Assembly (NCBI RefSeq): GCF_020382885.2
Contig: NC_058514.1
Span: forward strand, 15,114,249 to 15,178,248
Reading direction: 5' to 3'
From: Scatophagus argus
Lineage: Eukaryota > Chordata > Actinopteri > Scatophagidae
DNA length: 64,000 nucleotides
Shown: piece after piece, positions 13,301-28,400 of the stretch
Position numbering within the stretch: the stretch's first letter is position 1
Layout of the letters: the number at the start of each line of letters is the position of its first letter
Translations under genes and position numbers: made by a program
Notes under the pieces: model-generated
Databases searched by the model: none
The model's input: the letters and a program-made list of their open reading frames with translations, nothing else
Told to the model about the DNA's origin: nothing

Positions 13301-16300
13301 TTATTCCAACTTTTTGCCACAAACGCTGGAGCTCAGTTTTCTTCATTAGTTGCTGTGATTTCTGGGAGCTTGGCTGTTATCAGTCACCTCTGTCCTTGAC
13401 CACCATCTTTCCCACACTGAAATCCAATCCCTCATTTGTTCACAAAACTGGCAGAACCCTGTCCTATTAGCTCCCTCCTCCAGGTTCTCCTCCCACACAC
13501 CCCTGTACTGGTGAACAGCCATGCCAAACAAACTAGACTGAAGGGGCTCGGACAGAGACAACAAGCCGTTCAAACAAACTCGGTTGTACACCATCTCAAA
13601 CAAGCAGTGTAAATAAAGTTTGCTGAAGCAGCCAAGAGGATGCTAACAGCACACAGTGGGAAAATGTCTCCAGATTGATTTGGGGACTTGTGCAACAGAT
13701 ACTTTAAAATCCAAGACAACTCCCTCATATGTTTGTTTCTGTTGTCCAAATATACTGATAAATGATATTTGTTTAGTATTTGGGATATCAGCTCAGGCTG
13801 GTCCTCATGGGAGGCACCACAACAGATTCACTCTCAGAATCTCTGCTATACGGTAAAATCTGTTGCTGCAACAGAAGGTTCACTAGGGGGCAGCAATCAT
13901 TAGACTACAACACAGTGGCTCATGATGGAACAAACTCAATCCAGTGAGAAATTCAGCCCAAAATACATGTAACAGAAAGCAACACAACACAGATATTAAC
14001 ACCTCAGCAAAGTTGCAATTTGCCTGTTATCTCTGACTGTGTCATTTATTTGTGCAAGGTGGGAGAAGGTTATGGATGCTGTGCTCCTAAGGTGTGGTCT
14101 GTTTTACTAGTGTCATGACTAAATAAACTAATAGTAACAAGAACATTTTTCTAAAATCCGACAAATATTGGTGTAAAATGTAGCTTTCCATAAACGGTAG
14201 AAAAAAGCACTAGACTAGGAATTCTACTGTCTCTGACCATGAAACCTGAGGAAACACTTGTTTTCAGCCAGATGAGGTGCTGGTGAGGTGAAGAAAGAAA
14301 AACATAAACTTTGGAAAAGCTCTTGTTTAGATTTATGAGCCAGTATTATTTATATAATTTTTATTGAACAGCAGCATGTCTTTTGAGAAACAGTGTCCAT
14401 GTCACTCTGGATCATCCACAGAGTATCAAAACTGAAAATATTTTTGGATCTAAGTAGCTAGTTACTAAAACTGAGTTCCACTTAACTCCATTGTACATAA
14501 ATATAAAAAAGCAAACCTGTTTAAAACCTGTTGAAAATCTGCATGGATAGATATCTACTGATCTTTTTTGTAACAAATCAGCCCTTTAAAGCTACTTTGC
14601 ATCACCTCCTAATTATTTTGAACTATAAATTTGTTAACTTTACTATTTTACACTTTTTGTCAACAAGGCCCACCAAAATACTGAACGAACATTGAATATA
14701 TCATATTAAAAAGTACTTTGTCTGTCTGTGTGTGTGTTCGTGTGTGTTTGTATGGGCTGTATGGGCTCATTGAGGCCACACTCACTGAAGTGTTTTGTAA
14801 TGACAGAATACACACACACACTGTAGTTTATTTTGACTCAGTCCTGAATACACCCTGCTACTGCTACTTCAGCCATCAAATGAGGATTAATCCACTGCTG
14901 AGTAATGTTTCTTCCTGTTTGAGTAATATTTGCTTTCGCCTGCAGCGCCCAGGTGTTTTAGGAAACAATTCTTTTCTCTTTTTGGAAAGGAAACTACATA
15001 CTTATTGTTGTTTCCATTTCTATCAAAAATAAAAATAAAGAGTAACACCATACTTCTTTTAAACATAGCCAGTGTTTGCATGTGAACTGGCTTTTAAATG
15101 ATCTTTGAAATGTTTCTCAGCGTCTACTTGTTGCATGAAGATTAGTCCTTTAGGCTACCAAGGTGACACTGGGGACCACAGTGTAGAGTTTGCAAGTTTG
15201 ATGCATGGGAGTTTGCATCACTGCGATTTACCCTTATTGTGCCTAATGAGACAACACTGCTTATTTGCACTGTTTATGCAACATTTAAAGCAGGCTATTT
15301 CCCAGTCTCACTCATTCAGAGATTCACATTAACAAAGACAAGACAGAGAACGCCGCACAATCAAGAACACACCCGTCTGCTCTCTGATCAGTTGACTACG
15401 TCCCCCAAACCTTTCCCTTTTGGATGAGGTTCAAAGTCCCAGATGGGGGCTCTGTTTAAAAATGCCGCGTTGGTCGGCCCCACAGAGTATGTGCTCATGT
15501 TCGCTAATTGCAGCCTGAAACAAAAGTAAACGATTGAACGATTGAGAGATCAAACCCGGCAGGAAGCCTCTGTTCAGAGTCCAGCGGGTACTGATTCGCC
15601 TGCTGTCACATGCCAGAGAACTCTTACATAAACGGGCCAGAAACATTGAAGAAGTGACCTGTTTTTCCATAGCCAAGTCTGAGGGATAAATGAGTTACCA
15701 CCAGCTGTCTGCGTCGGGAAATCTTTCATGAATCATTGTGTCATCACGGCCAGATCAATAGGTACCACCGTGGGCTGTGGGTGAAGGTCAGTATGCAATA
15801 TTCAATATGAATGTATCAACCCTAACTCAAGCCCTAACCATAGGAGGAAAGTCAAACCAACACCGCTGTGAGCATCACACTGTTTGATTTTCAAGAATAT
15901 GAGTATGAATGCATTGAATTGATAACTGGCTTGTGAAAATGCAAACCAAAGGTGGAAAGGATTCTTTGATTCCAACCAAACCTGGATTAGCCCTGACACT
16001 AACTCTGATGGTATTACAACTACTGAGAAACTCCATGAGACGATCAAAGAACAGCCTGAGCAGAGCCAAGCTGCAAGATGATAGCGCCAGGGGTGAGAAT
16101 TTGGCAACTATCACTGACGAATCTGTCTGAGCGAATACCACTCACGCAACATTCCGCATTACATACAAGGCAGGAATCACGTAGCACATTAAAGCAAAAA
16201 AAAAAAAAAAATCCAGGGTTGGCAATAACTGTACAGCACACTGCACAGAATTGTGAGGAATTCATGATGATCATAGCATTTTCTTAATGTCACCAGTCAT

Positions 16301-18810
16301 GAATTTGTTGTTGAATGCTTTTGAGGAATTAAATGACTTCTTTTGTTCTTTACCTGCTAAGCCTGAAACTTAACCTGCAGGTGTAGAAACTGGGCTCTGT
16401 GCCGTTGCTTTGGTTGTTTCAGGATAGCAGGTCTAACACAAAAGCTGACAATTAGGTCGACAGTTGAGATTACTAAATCATTTAAAAATTTCAAACTCCT
16501 GCAACTCCTGGAAATATGTCAACATTACATGATGGAACAGGGATTTAACTTATTAATACATATGGAGAAGAAAAGAAGCTGAATGATACGTAGGCAGTCG
16601 TTCTTTTAACAAGTGTTTCAGATCAGATTCTTTCTCAAAGTCAAACAGTTGTGAGGTTACTGCATTTGGGTCAGAGATCATCCCACTTTGTGAAAAATAA
16701 ATACCCAGCAATCTCCGAAAATCCAATAGAATTTCCTGCTCTTTAGAAGAACACACAATGACTTCTGATCACCTTGATGGTTTTCTCATCCAGGTAGCCA
16801 CACATGGCCTTGTTCCTTTTGAATAAACAAAACAAAACAAAACAAAACGAAAGACATGAATCCATTATTTTGTATTCTGCATTCAGCATGTACCAGTATA
16901 ACTGACATTAGCAGAAAAACTGTACAAACACTCTGAATTGACTGTTTGCTTGTCCAAAGATGAAGATGCGAATAACACGTCTTTGCTCAGTTTTTACAAA
17001 ATGCAATCAAATCAAACATTTTGTTAGCATCTATATTGATAAATGTTGATGTTACTTTCCAGTACTTTAAATTTAACATTTAGGGAAGCACGTTGTTGCA
17101 GTGGTTAGAACTGCTGCCTCATAGCAAGAGGGTTGCATGTTCGAATCCTGCTCTGGACTCTTCCGCACAGGGTTTGCATGTTCTCCCTGTGCCTGCGTGG
17201 GTTTTCTCCGGGTACTCTGGCTTTCTCCCACAATCCCAAAAACATGCACATGAGGTTAATTGGCTGCTCTACATTGCCCCTAGGTGTGAGTGTGTGCAAT
17301 GACATAGCAGTATGAAATTTCAGACTACCCAGAAACTTTGGTTACAAAAATAACTTAATATAATAACTTTTATAACTTAAGTTAATAAACTGAATATCTG
17401 TTCATCCAGATATGTGTTTTGGAGAATTCAGGAAATACCCTCAGAACAGCGGTAAATGATGTAAAATGACCCAAGTTTTCTAGAAATCACAGAACATTTA
17501 TTTTTCAGAAAATTCAATCCACAGCACAAGGTACAAAGAGGGGCCATGTCTGTCAGAAACTGAAAATCAGTAATACTACAGTTTTCTGTGGTGGCCCTGC
17601 TGATGTTTATTTAGATGCCTGAGATGATATTTTGCATCAGCAAAAAGACAAATAACAAACATAGCATTCTTGCATTCATTCCGGTTTTGCTTGTCTTATA
17701 TGGACACTCTGTTTCCAATACCAGGAAAAGTGCCACTCAATTGTTGACAACTTACTCAACATGCTTTCTTGGAAATGAATGTTGTGTAACAGCATCTGAG
17801 ACAGGATCAGGTGTATGTATTACTATTGTATCATCCAATTGTGCTATAAAGGAAGGAGACAGGAAGTCAAAGTCTGCAAATAAAATATGTCCATCTGAGT
17901 CCTGAAATAGACTTGTAAGATGTTGTTCAGACCTGTGATACATTTGATTTCATACTGATAATGATTGAGTCATAGTTTTCTGCAGAATACAAATACTAAA
18001 TACTTCTGTTCCCTATCAGGGACATCTTACAAATAAAAATAGAAAAAATGTTATGTGAAGGAAACATTCAGCTCAAGAAATTTATCATCGATTCATCATT
18101 TTGAGACTGGCTTGACTTCTGGGGATTCTGTGACGATTCCTGCATTTCTCCCTATCTGCCTTACACACTTGGCTGACAGTGATGATAAGAGATACAAGGA
18201 GGGTTTGGTCACAAAGACAAACTGCCCAAGAAATTCATGAAAATTGAGCTATTTTTCCTAAGAATGAACATGGTTGATTGTGATTACGTAGAGGACTTTA
18301 CACTGCTACAGTCCTAATATTGTTAGCTTCCTTAGCTAGCAGCAATGTTTTCTGTAAGGATTTATGTTTCTGTTGTGCTTTTATGTGTTCTGTGTTGCTT
18401 TGGAACTGCATCACTACAATATTTTACAATATTCCTATAACGCTTAGGAGTAAATTACTACCACAAATACTGAGACTTTAAAGTAATTACATGGTGCTCA
18501 GTATTCATTTTGTGGTTATCATGACGCTTCCATATTTTGGGATCCAGCTAGCTTTAGCTAAAGAGTTAGCTTTTCTTGAGTAGCTAGCTTTAGCAACGTC
18601 ACGGGAACTTTTTTTTCTGTCATATAGTTTAGGCCTATGAATAGAATAAAAGGAAAATAGGAATAAGGATAAAGGAATAGTGATGTAGTTTCCTTAAACA
18701 CGTGCTGCGGGGATTTTTTTTTTTTTTTTTTTTGCCACCCACATAATAATAGCATATTCCTAGCATGGGAGATAGTGATGATACACCTTTCACCTCTGCC
18801 CGTCGGCACT
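10341..18810. other. Intergenic region between sbf1 and adm2
   Basis: I see no convincing exon here. The open frames are short, lack domain character and overlap on both strands. Contents are an AAAAC pentanucleotide run near 16830-16850, A and T homopolymers (16198-16211, 18717-18734), a 'TTAAAGGAAAAGTTCAC' interspersed-repeat end at 10621 and a SINE at 17083-17300. Regulatory elements shared by the two divergent genes may lie here, but I cannot point to one. Confidence 0.6.
17083..17300 (+). mobile_element. tRNA-derived SINE-like repeat, sense copy
   Basis: The element begins with an A-box-like segment ('GCAGTGGTTAGAACTG'), followed by a B box (GTTCGAATCC) at 17139-17148. The body has the teleost-typical segments 'GTTTGCATGTTCTCCCTGTG', 'TCCGGGTACTCTGGCTT' and 'AGGTTAATTGGCTGCTCTAC'. 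An antisense relative lies at 35415-35654. It has no coding capacity. Confidence 0.75.
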
Positions 18811-18867
18811 TGAGTCATGGACTCCGCCCACTCGCTATTTAAACCCACAATGTCAGAAGGCGCTCAG
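18811..18867 (+). promoter_or_regulatory. Core promoter of adm2
   Basis: A perfect AP-1 site (TGAGTCA) at 18811-18817, a GC box (CCGCCC) just after it and a TATA-like TATTTAAA at 18836-18843 stand in promoter order. They predict a start near 18867. An E-box/hypoxia-type core (CACGTG) lies upstream at 18699-18704. Adrenomedullin-family genes are known to be stress- and hypoxia-inducible, so these sites are plausible, but none is tested here. Confidence 0.6.
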
Positions 18868-18966
18868 CTTCACACTGGAAAACTTGACCGACACGTTTGG
18901 ATTCAGAGGGGAAAAAAAAATCAACTAGAGGGTCTACTCAGTCTCTGAGCTGTAAATACTAAGAAG
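18867..18966 (+). other. Probable non-coding exon 1 of adm2
   Basis: The segment lies directly after the TATA-like box and ends at a strong donor, AAG|GTAAGG, at 18966/18967. It contains no usable start codon. The next exon probably begins at 19436, after a long pyrimidine tract and CCCAG. Exon borders are inferred from splice signals only. Confidence 0.5.
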
Positions 18967-19492
18967 GTAAGGGATTCTCTTTACTTATGCGATGAGAAAG
19001 CTTATTCATGAAATGTAATAGTTTGCAAAAGCATTTTCCATATTGGGTTGAAGTTGCATTTTGGGCTTTTTCAGAAAAATGTAAAGCCTTCATCTGGTGC
19101 ACAGGTTTAATGAGTGTAATGGAGTGAGACGTTCATAAGCAGAGGTTTTGATGAAGAAGCCATTGTTTTATTGTAGATTGTGTGTTTGAAAAGTTTCTCA
19201 TTGTGGAATTTTAAAATGCCGGCTCTCTTTTCTTTTCTTGTTTGTTGGCACTGAGCAGCAGGTTTAATTGATCATTTTATTGCTTTTGATTTCTCCAAGG
19301 TTTTCATCAACAGTCTTCACTGTCAAGTTTGGACATCTGAACCAAGCATCAGCATTTCTGGAACATTTTTATTTATTTGTTTATTTTTTTCCCCCTAATT
19401 TTTTCCCCTCTCTTGGGGATTTCAACTTCACCCAGTCCTTGAGGTCGCCCCCTCCTTCTCAGGGAGGGTGTAAAGTTAAAGTTGACCCGGAG

Positions 19493-22400
19493 ATGCGGTC
19501 CATTCTCCCGCTGACTGTGTATTGCATCAGCCTGGTTTCCCTCCAGCAGCTACTGGCTCTACCGGCTGAGGAGCGTCCCGACCGGAGCAGGTAGGAAATA
19601 CGACTTGTTGGGCTACTGTTTTATCAAGCACAAAGAGCCGCTCCTCGTGTCTGATTGGCTGAATCGGACTCTTAAACTTACCTGATAAACGCACCTGGAG
19701 CCGCACTACAGTTAATGTAGGTATTATTGCGCGATTGGGTACTAATACTTAATGGCACCATTGACCTGTAAGGCTGAGGGTTAGAGCGCACTGCCACTAT
19801 TAACTAAATCAGCTGTAATGACGTTATTAAGTGTTGAAAGACGTGTTGGACGTGCATTTTTTTTGTGACAGCAGCATTTAATGAGTAAATACGTCATGTA
19901 GGTTTTATTCTTTTAAGCGAACATTATGCTTTTACATACCTTAACGTGGAGTCCTTTCTCCATATGTGCGCGGTTTTCTAGTGAAATCTTGTTTTGTTCA
20001 AAATTATGACTGAACCGAAATGAGACCGAAGCATTCTTACAACTTTCACTTTTTCTCCAGCTTTCCTGTGTGTGGGTAGTGTTTGGTCACTGTGTTCAGT
20101 TATTACTGGAAGTCATTTGGCCTGTAGCCTTTGTAATAAATCACATCAGGGTAACTGTGTGTAAAAATGAGAGTTCTGTGTTGTTGTGTCGGGCAGATAA
20201 TGAAGACTGCAAGGTCAAAGGCTTTTCCCCCCTGACACAATAAAACACTTTTCCTATCTCTGCAGCAGCCATGCCAGAGACCAGATCAGATACGGGACTG
20301 TTAGATGGTGCTATTTCATATTCCTTGTGAACTGTAAACCTTAAGTGAGTCAAACCAAACGAAAAGCCATTTTCTGTACTGAATTATGTAACCTAACGGT
20401 GATTGTAACAGTTTGTAACTTGTTTCATTTTCCATAATCGTCTCTCACTCTTTTTAGTAAAGTCTAAAGTAGGTTAAAGTTGAAAGTCGCTGATCGTGAG
20501 GGCATGGGGGTAATGTTCTGAAATAGGAAGTAAAGTGTGAAATCTATTTCACTTTGCACATTTTACAGCAGATCTGCGGTAAATGTGACCCTTGATTGCA
20601 GTGGCGAATATGCAAAGGCAGTTTATTGGTATCACAGGAGCATTTACTCTACAGAGCAATGATTTCTTCTTCTTCTTCTTGCCAAAGGCTGTCACATGAG
20701 CAGCTGTTTATAGAGGTTTTGTTTGGTTTAATCTCCCCGTGATTCTGTATGGAAAACTGTTATTTGCGAGGTGGGAAAACCTGTTTGTCTCTATGAATAG
20801 CCTGGTCAGAAATACCAACATGGACCATTGTAAAGGATCTTGTTAGGCAATGAATGGCACCTGTACTTTTCCACCCCTTAAGTAGCAGAGCTTTTAATCA
20901 CAGAGCACTGCATAAAACATTAGGCAACAGCATAACAACCAGTTTGACATACTAACAGTCCAACACACATACAGTACACTCTGCCCACTTTGATGTGTGA
21001 TGGAGGCCTGCCAGCGATGCAATATGTGTGAGGAGTTGCATTGTTGAGGAGCAGTGAGAAACGTGGATGACTTGGTGTGTGATCGCCCTCTTCTGGTGTA
21101 TTTTGGACCCACATCTGAATCAGTGTCAGTGAGGGAGGCTCAATGTTGGGACATGAGGGGCCCTAGGCAAAGGCAAACACGGAGCCTCTGAAGACCCACA
21201 CTCAACATTCTCTAGAAATTACTCTCGCCTTCTACTTGTGACTGAGTAAAGCAGATGTTGACAGATTAAAAACACTGCAGTGGTGTTACTGGTTGTGTTT
21301 TGTGCTCGTAGGAGCAACATTCGAATTTTTTATAGGTTATTTTCGTGTATTTGATGATTTAGGCTAGAGAGGGAGAGAGAGAGAGTGCATGTGCCATGCA
21401 TGAGCATGCATAGTAGGACTCCCTAATTTGACTGCAGTTTGCAAGCGACAGTCACTAGTCAGTTGCAATCTGAGTGTAAGTTACTTTCACTACGCGGGTC
21501 ACAGGGATGTTATGGTGTACGTCTTAGAACACAAGGTCACCCAACATCTCTTGTTGCTTTTGTCGCTTTTTGTTTTGCGTTTTGCCTTTATTTTACAGTT
21601 AGAGAGACACAAACATTGGAGAAGCAGAGTGGCGACATGAAAGCAGGGTGCAAGCAAGGTTTTTAAAGAACATCTAATACTGATAATATAACAGTGTAAC
21701 AAGATCTGGGAGTTGAAGTTTCCTGCAGATGTACGTGTGTGTGTGTGTGTTTTCAAATGGTGAACACCTGTTCCTGAAACCTAATCGAAACAAGGGGAGG
21801 CGATCCTCCTGTATCCGCTCCCTGTTTGTGCTGCTCCTCCACTGCACCTGCCCAGCACCGTCGTAATCCCCCCTGATTCCCATCTCTGTTGTTCCCATCT
21901 TTCCAGTAAGTAAGAGGGGCCATCTTGTTTGTCTTCCATTGGGTCATCTGCATTTAATGTTTGCTTTGTTCATTTGGATACTTGTTTTTTGGACATTACG
22001 CTTTTTCTTGATTAATCTAATCTACCCCCCCCCTGACCTTGTTATCCACAACAGAGTAGGGTAATTCCATAAGCTTTTTTGTTCAGTTTGTAAAAGATGC
22101 TGCGTATAAAAACGTTGCTTAAGAAGGTTCTGTCGATGTCCTTCGTAAGTTACACACCTGTGATCTTTAAATTTCAAATTAACTTCAACTGATAGCACCT
22201 GCCTTGTGATTTCACCCTTATATAACAGGAGCAAATTGAGGGTTTAGTCAGGAATAACCATGGACCAAAAGAGAAACTCAAACTCTTTTGAAGACAAGGT
22301 CACTGTGATGGTAGAGGAGACTGAAGCCAGGCAACACATATTCAGTGGACTAAATAGTGGGTTGACAAACAAAGCCAAACTTGCAGCTCGGGAGTGTGTC

Positions 22401-25400
22401 GGCGCTACTGCGAAAAAGGAGAGGCAGAAAGACTTAACTGTGGCTGATGTAAAAAGAAATAGCCCTGCTTAAGAATTCAGTATGAAAAGATTAAGTGATT
22501 CATTGTGTTCAAAAATTATGACTGTGGGTCTATAAATTCCTCATGCTTTTAATTAATAATTCCCATCACGTTGTTCACAAAGCTCGTGTAAAGTTAACAG
22601 ACCCCTGTGCATTCCAAACTGTAATACTCTGAAATAACAAGAGTAAAATCACGTACGCCAAGTCTAGACTTTGCTTAAAGATAAGATCAGTTCCACGTCA
22701 GAGTAAGGTTGTACAAATAACTACTTATACATGGTTTTCTGCTTAAGTCCTAGTTAAAATCAAAATTCGTTGTAAGTCCCTTTTATAAATGAGGCCCCTC
22801 AGCTAAACCCTGAGCAACCAGTAGAAATCACCTCCATAGAAACAAAACCATCATGATCCCTCACTCATGTCCCACCACAAACACAATTGTGCTCTATGGT
22901 CCAAGTAGGAACCAGCGCGGCTTGGGGTGGATCTTTGTGGTAGCGGAACAGTAGTTTTTTCCTCTCTACCACCACCTGGATGCCTCCTTTAATCCTAAAT
23001 AAATCCCATTAGAGATATCACATTACTTCAGATCATGTGGTTTAGCCTGATTGATTCCTGCGATCGCATTCTCGATACATTCAGTGAGGATCTGTTATGG
23101 GGTGGTGTCATCTCATTAAGAGCTTTAGCAACGTAGGGAATCACAGTTATTACAAATGTCCCCCCCCCAATCACTTCTGCTGCTTCACAAGCCTCCACAT
23201 TTTACACATCTCTCATAAATGTCCTATCTAGCTTTAATTAGGGCAGTAAATTTTCCCTCTTCTCTTAACTCCGCAGAGCACATCCTGTTCTTTTACCACC
23301 AGATACTGACAGCATGATAATAACAGGCATGACTAGTGTGCATTTATTCTCTCCTGTTGGACGCTAAGTGTGTCTGAGCTTAGATGTCTGTCATTCCTTT
23401 CCTGTTCTGTGTTTGCGTCCATGTTGTCCCCATGTGTCCTGATAAGGACACGACAAAAACCCACATAGACGCTCTGACAATGCCTGATGGGTGCTTTCCA
23501 AACAAGGAGAAATTGCATGTTCCTGGGATCACACGCAACGCATACCCTTCATTGTCGTTTTACATAACGTCTTGTGGGTTTTTTTTGTAAGGGAAAATAG
23601 CCGGGATCCGCCGCCAAACAATAAGTTAAATACGGCTTTAGCAGCAAAGCAGCTCTACAATGCAGATTCCAGAAGTGGGAAGTGGCTCGTCGCTTTGAGA
23701 CGGATGACATGTAAGCCGATTTGCGGCCAAGCTTTTGGTACATGCCTCTGTTCTGTCTGGACTAGGGTACGATGACATGACAAATGAGTCTGTGTGTATA
23801 TGTTGTGATACAAGCTTGTTTAAACTTTTTCAAGGCCAAATAAAGTCATGTTTTTCCCCCAAAAGATCTGTTAAATGATTAACTTGCTCTTGTAGGACTA
23901 AAGTGTGGTTCAGACATCCAATGTAGATACTCTTAGTGTAATATTTACCAGCATTCACCTCACACAGGGTGTCTTCCTGTTGATGTTGGTTCAACTGTGC
24001 TGCACATGCTATGTGTATACATCAGAAATGCACAGCTCACAAAACCACTTTTATACATCTGGAATGGTTGAAAACTAGCATTTCCATCGCTGTAAATAAT
24101 CTCAAGAGACTCCTCTTCTCATATGTCTTCTGGAACTTGTTGCATGTTGTAAACAGGGATTTTGGCTTGGACTGCTCAGACATATAGGGTATAAACAGTC
24201 GTATGGTTCCATGGGGGTCAATCTGACCAAAGCCAGGCTGAAGTAGAGGAGTGTGAGGAGGAGCTCCGACCAAGCAGGCAGAGAATTCCACTGTGGATTA
24301 ATGGCTAAGACCTAAATTCCACCCTCCACATCCTTAAAGAGCAGGTTTCCACTCCACACTGGAAGTCACACTGTTGTGTACAGTCAGCTGTATATATTAT
24401 ATACAAGGAGTATCTTATAGTGGGAGTGTGGATCAAAAACCTTAAGGGAAACAAAGGTGGCTTCTTGGGCAAGGGGAAACCTGGTGTTGTTTGATGTGTC
24501 CTGTCTACTTACATTGCAGTAATGTGGTCTCAGAGCAGATTTATAGTTTTTAGCTTGTCTTTAAGTATAATTTACTGGCTGCACTGAGTTTTGCTTGCAT
24601 AAAGTAAATCACAACCCACTGTGGAGGTTATCAAAGCAGAACCGCTCCCAAACAAGTAGCACCAGTGTTTCATGTGACATAAATCACCTTTCCTTTATTT
24701 TTGTCCTGCCTCTTGCTAACAACAATCTCCCTACTGTTGCCTAGTGGGAGATTACAAATGAATGTGCCATATTTTTCTGCTGATTAAGACTGCCTTTGGT
24801 AAGCTTCAGCCTCTCTATTAATTGTGTAGCGTATTGGTAATGTGGTACTGTGGTTAGACTGAGGGAAGGCTCCTCATCTGAGGGAGTTAGGGTTGGAGTC
24901 ACAGTGAAGGCACAGGTATGCTTCATAAGAAGTACCTGGAAGATGGTTGAATGGCTTCAGAAATTCCTCTACCCAACATATGTCCCATGTTGAACAGCTG
25001 AAAGGTTTCACTTTGCCTGCATGAGACTCTCTTGCCTATTTCTATGAGAGTTGAATTTTTACCCCGCCTTTGAGTGAGGCTGTTCTGAACAGTTATGAGC
25101 ACTTTTGTCTTCCGACATGCTCTGAGGACATATACCCAGCCCTTAGAGTAGGAGATTAACCTCTGCAGGGTTAGTGTTGGGATTAAGGGTTAGCGATGCC
25201 ATGGCCTCTCTGCAGAGAGCATGGCACCCCTAAGGACTGGTGATGAAGCTTGTCATCAAGATGTGGGACAGTTTTGATTCCTCACCTTAAAAGCAGCAAC
25301 GAGGTTAGTATAAAAGAAAAACCAAACAAGGCAGCACAGAGAGATCAGCATGGCCTTTTGTCGAACTGTGAAATCCTTAGAAATCATATTCCGTCAAAAT

Positions 25401-28400
25401 GAATTTTAGTTTAAAGCCCTTAAGCTGAGATCATACAAAGCATTGAAAACCACAGTGGGCTGGACAATTAAAGACAAAGTAGCTCAGATTTCTTTGATCG
25501 TCTGCCAATCATGTAGATCTCCTTTACTCCTGATTTGGTAGATTAGGCTCTTAATAGCCAAATTAACCTGTTGTGTGAGATCAGATGTGACAGAGTGAAA
25601 GAGAGATTCTTTTAACTTCTGGAAGAAAAAGCATCGCAGTTTAAAGTCATTTTGAGGCGGATGTAACTGGAGCTGCTTGTATGCAGACTGACTCAGTACT
25701 TGGCTTTGTTTTTTTTTTCCTGGATTACACATACCTCACATGGCTAATAAAATCAAATGTGACATTTCAGTTTGCCTGTAGAGAAATACTTATAAAGTAC
25801 TAATGTGATAAATCTGGGATAAATCTCGAAAACCAAATAAGCCCTCCGGAGACCAAACACTTAAGAAACACAAACATATTTAACATTATATAAAAAGCAA
25901 TAATTGTTACATATTGTTATATAATTGTTGTAGTACAGTCATGGGGTTCTTGTGGCCATCTGCAAGCTAACAAAGATGTCCTTACTAGCCGATTGGTTTC
26001 CGGGAAATTAGAGATTACGATGCAAACCTGCAAAGTCCAATCCTGTGTGAGGGATAGGGAATTTATGTTAGATTGTAAGTTAAAAAGTCCTTTGGTAGAC
26101 TGAGCCGCATGTCTTGCAAGTGATGGTCGAGCACTGCCATCTCGCGCTTGTGATGTCATTTGGAGCCTGCGCAGCAGTGAGGGCAGTTGTGCCTCTCAAT
26201 AGGCATTCCAAAGGGTCTAGGTTTGTTGTGTTGCCGCTAGTTTGTGGTTCTGAGTTCTTTGTAAATTTGATTGTATTAATGCACTTTAGGGACATAAATG
26301 ATCATGGCCATTGTCTTCTGGGTTAAGGAGGCAACTATTATTATCTACTCGGGGAAGGGTCAAGAGGGGCCCGCAGCTAACACTGGGCCCCGATAGCGGG
26401 GTTATCCAGGCCTTGGTATAAGCTGTTTCTATTATAGATGGGATGAGTTTCTTTCACTCTTTTAACTTTTGACCTCCATGATCAAAATTGCTAAAAAAAA
26501 AAAAAAAAAAATGAAAGAAAAGAAAGTCATCCAGAACCACAGATTACAGTTCTGTTTTGTATAAAAGAATGAAGTAAGAATAGGAATCACATTAAGTATC
26601 ACCTACTTTGAACCCACCCTAAACAGTGTAAGAACAGTGAAAACACTATGCAGACAGAACAAATATAAATATGGAAATACACAAAATATGCATTCTATAA
26701 ACAAGCTATGAAACAAAAACATGGAATTTGGTGCAGAGCCACCACTGCTATCTTGTCACCCATGTGAATAGCTTTCCTGTGCTGTCAAATGTGACTTTCA
26801 CTGTGCAGACCAGGTGGGTGTAACTTGGTGATGTGGCACCATGGCACGCCGAGGTCTGTCCTGGAAATAGTGCTCGCCTCCGTCTGTGGCCTGGCCTTAG
26901 ACAACTATTTATTCAGCCACTGCCACTGTTGGACAGCAGGTCTCCTACAAGCTACCAGACCTGTCAGCAGTGAGCCAGCAGCTGAAGCAACTGAATAAAC
27001 CAATAGCTTCACATTTCACACAGGAGTCCCAGAGCCATCATAACACGTAGACTGTGAGAGAAGTCATCTGTTGTGATGTCTAACAATGAGTGAGTGTTCA
27101 TGGTGAAATAACACAAGTCAGCATTTCACAAGTGGAATATAAGTTTTATAATTAGATCATCTGCGGCTTCTGCCTTTCAGACCATGGGAAAATAGTGCCA
27201 AACCTGAAGCAGTGGAATATTTTTTTCCACTTTGACTCAGAAAAGCAAATGTCAGATATATTTGCCCTGATTCTCTATTTAAATCCCATTACATTTTCAT
27301 CATATTTATCTCTGGCTTCCCGGAGAAACAGCACTTTTCTATTTACTTCTCTACAGCCTCCAGCAGTGGTGATAGGCTAACAGTCAGAGACCTAAGCCAC
27401 ACTGTGCTGCACAAACACAGCAGTGACAGTTCAGTGAGGAGCTGCAGAGTCAAGTTGTTAGAAGGGACTGTCTTTGTCAAACAATGAACAGATGGCCCGT
27501 TGGTAGGCACTGTGTTTGCTGAACGGCCTGTGCGCACTGGAAGAGCCCGTCCAACCCTAACAGGTCATTTAGTTTGATGTGCTGTAAAAGAAGTCTTAAG
27601 CAGAACAGTGAGATCTGATTTTGTGCACAATAGTCCCTGGAAAAAAATAAATAAATAAAAATAATGTCTGCCACAAATCTTTCCATGTACATTATTAATT
27701 AAAAAGAGAATATATGTCATTTTGTAATTTGAATGAACTGACCCTTTAAATAGTGACAGTGTGTGTCTATTGGCCAAGAGATGACTGCAGTTTCACTTAA
27801 TGTATTATGTACTGAGCAAAGGCAGAACAAGGTTTATTAAATCCTGAAACAAATTGATCTTCATCATCTTACTACAGATAATCTAACTAAAACTGTAAGC
27901 CTTTGGAGATCATCCGCACCACTGACACATGGCTGGCCAGGCTAAATCTCCCTTAGCTACCACTGACACCCAGCTGGGCATTAAAAAGCATTTTGATTGT
28001 GTAATGTAATAAGCAAGGCTGACTCAGAGTACATGTTGTTTTAGCCAACATAGCCATTAACTTTTATGTAGTGCATTAAGAGATGAGCGTGATGTCCACG
28101 TGGATAACTGCGCAGAGAGCCATGCTGTGTTCAGACAGCAGGTAAAATGATTTGTTTACTAAGCTTGGTACGGCTAATCAGATTTCTGTAGAAACTACCT
28201 GTGCCCTTACAACATTTGCTATTACACTGTATTAACAGTGCTGGCAGATGAAAGTTATTTTTTCTTAAACTAGAAACTTCTTTCTATACTTTTTCTATTC
28301 TTCTATCCCAGCAATAATTTTGATTGTGAGTTTTCTTTGTGACTATTTCATTAGTCTTGCTGGCCAAACTGAACAGGATTGATCATCTGATTTTGTACAG

